Positions 57,354 through 64,000 of a stretch of DNA of 64,000 bases are shown piece by piece. Numbering within the stretch: position 1 is the stretch's first letter; each line of letters opens with the position of its first letter. The stretch spans positions 6,138,001 to 6,202,000 of the forward strand of contig JAUEDM010000001.1 of the NCBI GenBank assembly GCA_033439685.1. Reading direction: 5' to 3'. The notes beneath the pieces were generated by a model, which worked only from the letters and a program-made list of their open reading frames with translations, searched no databases and was not told where the DNA came from. The translations under genes were made by a program, and so were the position numbers. This DNA is from Apodospora peruviana (Eukaryota > Ascomycota > Sordariomycetes > Sordariales > Lasiosphaeriaceae).

Positions 57354-58713
57354 CTAGACGTCCAGGCCTTCATCCTTCTCTGTAAAAGCTGAGTCGATGT
57401 TAAGCTTCTCGACCTCCTGTTCCAGACCAACCAACTGATGATCCTCGCCATTGACCTTTACGTCTGCGGACTCGCTTCCATCACCCCAGCCTAAAGCGTC
57501 GGCATTGTCGCTACTGCTATGGTCCTCGATAAAGATAATGTCGTCGGGGTTTTCGTAGTTATCTCCTTGAAAAGCAACGAGCTGCATCCACTTGAGCAGA
57601 GCCGGCTGGACCTCAATGAGTATCGTCTCGGTCAAGATAGTGTTCTCACCAGCGCTGTAGACGGGACAACCGTAGACTGTGGCGTCTGGGTTGCTGATGG
57701 GGTTCCCGCCAGGGCTTGCGACGGGTGTGTCAAGAGGTGTATGATGTAGAACGTAGGCTCGAGCTCGCTGCGAGAGAAATGGTTGCGTTAGCAACAGCCT
57801 ATACGAATAATTTGGGGAAAGTAAGTCAAGGGGTGGTGAGTAAACACACCTTTCTCATGAAAGCCTTGAAGCCTTCACACTTAAATTTGTCCCCGCTGTA
57901 GAAGCTGCCCAGCAGCGCCAAGCTATTCATGCGATCGGCAATCTCTGCCCACGCGGCGTCGTTGTTAAGATATGCCTCCACCTCCTCGGCGACGTCGCCC
58001 ACAGCAATCACATCGATCTTGGCCGACACAGGAACCATGGCTGGCACCACCTTGTCAAATATGTAGCGGACATGCTCGGCCGGGGTGCGGTTTTCCGGGA
58101 TGGCGTTTCTGTTGGGCTCATAGTATCGCCCAAGATGGACGGCGCTGGTCATAGGGATTCCATGACGCAAAGAAGGGCTGAGCGCACGCTTCCCCTCCGG
58201 CCACCACCACAGTTCTCCCGGGTTGGCAAGAATAACGCCTGGCGCGGTGCTGTCGGTTGCAGACGCCTGCTGCTTCTTGAGCTCCTGGACGAGACCGACC
58301 ATGGAGCCCTTGTTGATGCCACCTGGGCCACCCATCACGCGGCTGGCGATGAACCCGAACTCCTGCACAGACTCTCCGAGCACAAGAACAACTCGTGATC
58401 TGGTATCGAGATGGCTGCTGACGCAGATGTCGACGTGCGGCTGGGCAGGATCGACGGTTCCTAGAGGGAGCATCACCTTCTTGAGGCCTTCAGCCTCGAA
58501 GCGAGACTGCAAGACTTTTCCGACTGCCTCGTCGAAGCAAAAGCGCTGGCGCTCGTTCCATCGCTCATTCTTGGTGATGAAGAACTTGAAGTAGTAATCC
58601 GGGTCGTCGATTGAGCGAATCTCGTCAGACTCATGCACGAAATATCCGAGCTCAGCAAGATCTGAGGGATAGATGGGATCAGCCGGCAGGCCTGACCAGC
58701 GACGGCGGAACAT
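57354..58713 (-). CDS. Arb2-domain protein
   Basis: Two exons (58713-57850 and 57767-57354) with an 82-nt intron (GTGTGT..GCTAAC..TCGCAG) give about 425 aa. The N-terminal half carries the Arb2 domain: LPADPIYPSDLAELGYFV, then the YYFKFFITKNERWNERQR segment, VLVLGESVQEFGFIASRVM and NPGELWWWPE. Arb2 in fission yeast is part of the Argonaute chaperone complex for heterochromatic siRNA; the same domain occurs as an Hda1 tail. Whether this stand-alone protein works in RNA silencing is not shown. The acidic C-terminus (SSSDNADALGWGDGSESAD) looks disordered. The start at 58713 (MFRRRWSG) is chosen over an in-frame ATG at 58848, whose extension is leader-like. Confidence 0.82.
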
Positions 58714-59872
58714 GGCTGCTTTTCGAGCAAAGGTGAGTCTGGTCTGGAATGAAGGAAGGGGAAATGGTTGCCGTTTGTGTAGTTTCCGCGATGATGAGGC
58801 TGTGAGAAGGAGCAGGGGATGGAAAATCGTCAAACTGGCGGGAGGCAAGTAATGGAGGAGGGAAGGATTCCCTCGCGATGCTCGTCAGTTTGAACTTTGC
58901 ACGAGTTCCTTCTGAGGGGTTGTCATCTGAAGTCCAGGAAGGAAGGAAGCAAGCTGCTTCATCGATTGCCAGCTACAGTACGGAGTACCTAGGTTGGGAA
59001 TCAGATGGGGAAAGAGATATGGTCGCCATCGCCCGACTTGAGCAAACGGAAGACGGCAATCACCAAACGGGAAGCAGAACATGAGCTGAGGTTGCGAACT
59101 TCAGGGTCTGGCATGGTGATCTACAGCGACGGCATCAGGTTCGGCGCTGTTGAACATTGTAGCACATTCTGTCGACGCCAAAGATCCAGACATGTAAAAC
59201 CGTCGCTCGCTGAAAGAAACAGCAATGTATCGTATCAGCTTAGTCGCTTCATTACAGGTCCAAGGCACAAGCCAAGGCGATTCGCGGTGTGTTGATACAC
59301 TCACTCGGTGCTCCCCAAGGTCGCTCCAGTTGCGCACCAAAGGCGATGACGCCTGGTGACGCGCACCATTCCTGTCACATCCTGCACCAACAGTCATTTC
59401 TTCCTCACATCTCGAGAGCTCGAGATTGCAATGAAAAAAGATGCGATTTCGCGTCGCCTGGAGGCAGTGTAATACCAGGGACACTGTGGAAGACGACCAT
59501 AGGCAAGCCCAGAGGACCGTCGACCGATTGACAAAAATAGGAATAATCAAGATTGTACTCCGTAGAGTACTTTCAGAGATTAAACTGAAAAGAACAGATA
59601 CTACACTTGATCTAAGCCAAAAGGCAAAGAGAGCTAAAGAAAAAAAGAAGAAAAGGAATGGAAAATTTAGGGAGGGAGCGAAGAATATATACCCGTGGTA
59701 GACTCCCACATTTCGGAATTCACCGCCTTCCTCTGGCAGAATTTTGCTGTGGAGAACGTAGCGCAGCAGAGTGGATCCAATTTGAACCTCTTGTGGCCGA
59801 CTCTCGAGCTGTTGGGCAGTCGAACCCGCCGCGCCGAACGCGAGAAGAGATTCACCGCACCACACCGAAGCC
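58714..59872. promoter_or_regulatory. Divergent promoter region, Arb2 and uS14m genes
   Basis: About 1.16 kb between two divergent starts. A purine-rich tract (59,637-59,662, AAAAAAGAAGAAAAGG type) lies about 210 bases upstream of the uS14m ATG. A minus-strand 277-codon ORF (59101-59934) crosses this promoter and exon 1 of uS14m and is treated as a shadow. Confidence 0.45.
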
Positions 59873-60418
59873 ATGTCGATGTTCAACAGGGCGAAGAAGT
59901 TTGACCTGGGTTGCTTTGTCAACATCAAGACCATCCGCGATCACACCAAGCGGGTGGCATTTGCGGCGCACGAGGCGGAGAGGTATGGACTATCTTGACC
60001 ACCTAAATCAAACCGAACCGCCCATTTTCTCCGGGAGGCTGCTTGGAGAACGATGGTGATTAACGTTCTGTTCAGACAAGCACTACGATACACGATCCGC
60101 AACACGACGCTGCCCCAACGTACGCGCGCCATCGCCCAGCTCCAGCTCAGCCAGATGCACTGCTACACGCGGCCAACGCAGATTCGGAACCGCTGCATTA
60201 TGGGAGGAAAGGAGAGGGGTGTGCTGCGGGATTTCAAGATGACAAGAGTATGTCCACTTCTATCTTACCTACTGCTATTATTGTGACCCCGGAGCAAAGA
60301 CGGAAAGAAGGGATACAAAAACGGCAGTATCTCTGACTGACTAGCTGAACTATAGTACAACTTCCGGTTACAAGCACTTGCGGGTAACATCCCAGGTGTC
60401 AAGAAGGCCAGTTGGTAA
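59873..60418 (+). CDS. mrp2: Mitochondrial small-subunit ribosomal protein uS14m
   Basis: The 114-aa protein belongs to the S14 family of the mitochondrial 30S subunit (yeast Mrp2). Three exons (59873-59982, 60076-60247, 60356-60418) are joined by introns of 93 nt (GTATGG..GTTCAG) and 108 nt (GTATGT..GCTGAAC..TATAG). Joined, they give the S14 signature: an N-terminal basic helix, RYTIRNTTLP, then CYTRPTQIRNRCIMGGKERGV and a C-terminus GVKKASW. The zinc-binding cysteine pairs of some bacterial S14 proteins are not present as such. The start has a good fungal context (GAAGCCATG). It is convergent with lipoyl synthase. Confidence 0.92.
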
Positions 60419-60954
60419 AGAAAAGGCGCAGAGTTGTCTTGTCTTGTTTTGTCTTGACGAACGGGGATATGAGCGGCTTTGGGATCGGTCGCTGCCTGCC
60501 TTGATACAAAACTGGAACAAGTGCAACCAGGTGCTGTGCGTGTAATATATACGAAGGAACGGAAAGAGGTTCAACTACCTAGAGTGAGCGTGGGAATCAC
60601 CCACCCCAAAGGTGACAGCCATCAGGATCCGCGATTGGAAAGCGCATGTATGTATATGCTATGGGGGACCATCATATAGACTGCTTCTGAGCCACGGCGT
60701 TGTACTATACAGTTTGTTTTTCATTAATATGATGCTGTTAAAGTGCTTTGCCTGAAGCCAATAATTCGGGTGTCAATCCCTCCAAACGCCAGAGGCCAAT
60801 GCTAATTCCCAATCCGAACCAATCTAATTTATACATCCAGGTTAATAACCCATGAATCTAGTGATGTCTTTGTGGAAAAGACCATCCTAGAGAATGTTGA
60901 AAAAGAAAAACGCCATTAAATGACCTTTGCCAGACTCGTCAACATATCGGGCTA
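60419..60954. other. Convergent intergenic region
   Basis: About 540 bases between the 3' ends of uS14m (+) and lipoyl synthase (-), fitting two 3' untranslated regions. No other feature was seen. Confidence 0.5.
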
Positions 60955-62337
60955 CTAAGAGCCTCGAGTAGCCTCCTCAGCGATGACGGCCTGGCTGAGG
61001 ACGTCCGGCGACACTTCAGGCTTCGCCGCGGCCCGCTTGCGGAGCACATTTTCAATGAAGGCTTCGCCGGCCTTGTATGACGACCGCACCAGAGGCCCGC
61101 TGGCGACGTAGAGAAATCCCATGTCGAGGGCACGCTTTCCCCAGAGGTCGAACTCGTCGGGCGTAACGTACTTCTCGACCTTGAGATGCCGCTTGGTTGG
61201 GCGCATGTATTGGCCGAAAGTGACGACATCGACGTCGGCTTTTCTTAGTTCTAGACAGCAGAAACAAGATTTGTGTTAGCAAGAAGGCGATACAGAGAAC
61301 ATGGAGACTTGGCCATGAAAAAGGGGAGTCATACGTCTGAGCGCATCCCAGAGCTCCTCCTCCGTTTCACCTAGGCCGAGCATGATGCTCGTCTTGGTGA
61401 TGATGCCCTCTTTGCCCTTGACGGCCTTGACATGCTCCAACACCCTGAGACTTTGCTGGAAGGTGGCCCTCCTATCCCGCACGTACGGCGTCAGCGCCTC
61501 GGTGGTCTCGATATTGTGCGCGTACACGTCCAACCCGCTCTCTGCCACAATCTTGACCATGTCCAGGTTGCCCATAAAGTCGCCCGTCAGCGCCTCAACC
61601 AGAAGTTCAGGCTTCTTGTGCTTGATGCGGCGGATGGTCTCGGCAAAGTGCCGCGCGCCGCCGTCGGCCAGGTCGTCGCGGTCGACGCTCGTCAGCACCA
61701 CGTAACCCAATCCCCAGCGAGCCAACGCCTCGGCCGTGTGCTCGGGCTCGTGCGGATCCAGAGGCGGCGGGGCGCGGTTCGTCTTTACGCTGCAGAACCG
61801 GCATCCCCGCGTGCATGTGTCGCCCATGAGCATGATGGTGGCGGTCGCGGCCGCTTTGTTGGAGCCGCCCCAGCACTCGCCAATGTTGGGACAGCGCGCC
61901 TCCTCACATACAGTGTGTAAGTTAAGTCCGCGCAGGTCGGCCTTAATTTTGCCAAAGTTCGGGCTCGACCCAGGGGCGGGTATTGGCGTTTTGAGCCACT
62001 CGGGGAGCCGTGTGATGGTGCGCCGGTTGCTCGCCGGGCCGACCTCGGCGGTCCGCAAGGTGTAGGCGTCACTCGGGGAAAGCAGCGCAGCGGGTGACGA
62101 GGTGGGTAGGAACTCGGAGAACGGCGCGACAGAGCTATCCTTGAAATACGTCGGTCGAGGTTTGTTGGCGGGAGGTGACGGCGCTGTGGTCTGTGACTGT
62201 TGTGAAGCCTTTGAGGCGGCTGTCTGATCGGGAGGTGACGGAATCGTGGCAAACGACCGGCACGACGAGACGGCTGCGCGCCCTAATGACCGCCGTACAG
62301 GCACCTGAATTCGCTGCATCGACACAGTGGACGCCAT
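60955..62337 (-). CDS. lip5: Lipoyl synthase, mitochondrial
   Basis: This radical-SAM enzyme inserts two sulfurs into protein-bound octanoyl groups to make lipoyl cofactors for pyruvate and 2-oxoglutarate dehydrogenases. Two exons (62337-61335 and 61250-60955) with an 84-nt intron (GTATGA..CTAAC..TCTAG) give about 432 aa. The first ~30 residues form an Arg/Ser-rich targeting sequence. Cysteines C144, C149 and C155 ([12 protein letters not shown]) bind the auxiliary cluster; C175, C179 and C182 (CTRGCRFC) bind the SAM cluster. Also visible: PEWLK (112-116), [12 protein letters not shown] and GLGETEEE. The C-terminal YMRPTKRHL and [18 protein letters not shown] match the family, and the RSSY serine that ligates the auxiliary cluster is present. 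The start at 62337 gives MASTVSM; an upstream in-frame ATG at 62433 lacks a leader sequence. Confidence 0.95.
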
Positions 62338-63966
62338 ATTTGTTGATGTCGAGTTCTTGGGCGTTGCCGGGGCGCGACGAGGTGTGATGTGGTGGAAAGA
62401 TCCGGACGGCCAGTGAAGGAAGCACGGGTTCAACAGAACAGGGCCAAGACAAAATTCGGCCCCGGCTGCCGGGGGTGCCCCAGACAGTGCACAACTTCAC
62501 AAGTCTCCGATCTCGTCGTTAACCCGGGTGTACCCGGTCGGTCATGGATCCTCCCCAGGCCAGTACTCTACTGCTTGAATTTTGATTTTTACAACATGTC
62601 GGTCAGTTCGCAGGATTTACTATGTACGAGTTGGGTTTTATTGTACGTATTCCTCGTCCGTGCAGTCAAAATCATGCGTGCATATATCTCACATGCATGT
62701 ACGTTTCTTTAGGGAAGCGACATCTTTCGTTGTTCAATCACGATCCTCCACTGCCTGTTCAATACCTCCTTGAACTGCCTTACTGTCATGCTCTCTTGGT
62801 CACTTGGTTGATGATAGTAGCCTGAATATGGAACGCCGTTTTGGCTGGTTGGATAGTAAGAGATCTGAGCCCGTCGGAGGCTAAGGTAGACACTTGAGGC
62901 GCGGCACGATCCCGCCAAATACAAACATTGGACGGTGATGAAACCGAACTGCAACAGGCACGAGGGGCGGAGAGCTGCTGGCTTTCGTCTTGGCGGTGGA
63001 AGGGATGCGGAAACATATCTGATGCCGGACTTATTTTGCCAGTAATCATGAGAGGTAGGAGGAGGATCACGAAGCCTGAAGCCGTCAACCGGAATGGACT
63101 TTTGGGAGTCTACTGCGGTGGCCGGTAGGTACCTTGCCTACCAACCTGCTTCAGCTATTTAGAGTTTCTCTTTAACTATGACCATGTCGAGCGCTCCAAG
63201 GCTCGTGTTGAGCCATGTATTCGCCAGAGTGACCGTGCTGACGACAGTGGCTGGACCACACAGAAGGCAATGAATGGGTGGGCCGAATGGATGCGTCGGC
63301 GCAGTTCAAGGAAGACGGGAGCCTCGGAGAAAAACAAATGCAGAAACTTTGGATACTCAAGAAAGTATTTCTCCTGGTATAAACAGCGTTCTTTGTATCC
63401 AGCGTCCGGTGTGCGGCATGGTTGCGGTTTTGACAGCTCAATGGGTTCTTTCAGACCATGACAGACTTGGCAGGCCGCGGAATCAAAGGAAGCTGACCTT
63501 GTTGATTCCGCTGACCTGCCCTTTGGGCTGCGTTGCCATCCAATGAGCTGAAGTGGCGGGTCCTTTCTTGCGCCAATGAGCGACGAACTACAGGGCTGAC
63601 TCTTAACACTTTCGCTGAGCAGTTTCAAATGATTTAGATAGGCCCCAGGTACTCCGTGCACCGTCAGCTTTTATCCAGCCCTCGCACGGTACTTGGCACT
63701 TTGCCTACGCAACCACTTTCCCCGGCCTTCAGGCTTGATCTCGTTTCGGCTGTGCTCTCGCCTCCGCAAAACGTCTCATAACCACCTCAGCAACCTCTTC
63801 CGACCGCCAACCTCCTTCAACCCATCATCCTCCTTGCAACCACCACGCCAAATACCATCGCTCCTGCATCACGCGCAACACCATACAGACAAAAACTCGA
63901 GATTTACGATTGCTGGGCTCTCCATTTTCGACGATACTCTGTCAGGAGACACAAACACAAGACAAA
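62338..63966. promoter_or_regulatory. Divergent promoter region, lipoyl synthase and last gene
   Basis: About 1.6 kb between divergent starts. A GGTAGGTACC word lies at 63,124-63,133. The last 150 bases before 63,967 are C/A-rich with a CACAAACACAAGACAAA leader. Short ORFs on both strands show no coding features. Confidence 0.45.
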
Positions 63967-64000
63967 ATGCCTGAAGACGCTCCCTACGACCCTTACATCC
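63967..64000 (+). CDS. Start of a gene, probably synaptobrevin (v-SNARE), truncated by window end
   Basis: An ATG after an ideal CA-rich leader opens MPEDAPYDPYI and runs off the window end. The PYDPYI opening resembles the N-terminus of Snc1-type synaptobrevins in filamentous fungi, which act in fusion of secretory vesicles with the plasma membrane. Only 11 codons are visible, so the identity is tentative, while the presence of a gene start is better supported. Confidence 0.4.
   Translation, partial: MPEDAPYDPYI

Noticed and set aside
59101..59934. 277-codon minus-strand ORF
   Set aside because: It crosses the uS14m promoter and first exon, with a poly-Phe stretch produced by the purine tract on the other strand.
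1..64000. CRISPR array, prophage, insertion sequence or intact transposon
   Set aside because: No regularly spaced repeats, integrase, transposase or reverse transcriptase motifs were seen in any frame.

Overview
The window looks like nuclear DNA of a filamentous ascomycete. Genes are split by short introns of 55-108 nt with GT..AG ends and CTRAC/CTAAC-like branch sites. Start codons follow CA- or CT-rich leaders, coding regions are GC-rich at third positions, and nearly every reconstructed product belongs to a fungal or mitochondrial family. Scattered CTTAGGTA/ACCTAGGTA words between genes fit a Sordariomycete. That placement is an inference; no rRNA or marker gene fixes the species. No prokaryotic operon, CRISPR array or intact transposon was recognised.

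The window has two halves. Positions 1 to about 39,000 are gene-poor. They hold the 3' part of a superfamily 1 helicase gene broken by a 4-bp tandem duplication (1-1300), a zinc-finger plus Est1-type protein (10529-13035), and three weaker hypothetical genes (18606-19223 minus, 25661-26312 plus, 31959-33183 plus). Between them lie long stretches with only short chance ORFs, small tandem repeats and one pair of diverged direct repeats.

Positions 39,083 to 64,000 are gene-dense, mostly conserved or housekeeping. In order: an Och1-type GT32 mannosyltransferase (+); a mitochondrial-type acyl-CoA synthetase (+); a small six-cysteine secreted protein (+); a classical SDR (-); a Tcd/TcdA-type E1-like tRNA t6A dehydratase (+); an RNA 3'-terminal phosphate cyclase (-); a degenerate tRNA-like Pol III element (-); a four-helix membrane protein of unknown function (-); a mitochondrial single-pass protein resembling Mgr3 (+); an Arb2-domain protein (-); mitochondrial ribosomal protein uS14m (+); lipoyl synthase (-); and the first codons of a probable synaptobrevin gene (+).

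The genes do not form one pathway, but there are themes. Several products act in or on mitochondria (acyl-CoA synthetase, Tcd, Mgr3-like, uS14m, lipoyl synthase). Two convergent neighbours are RNA-modifying enzymes (Tcd and RtcA). Exon joins were worked out by reading frame and splice-site logic from the sequence alone and have no transcript support.
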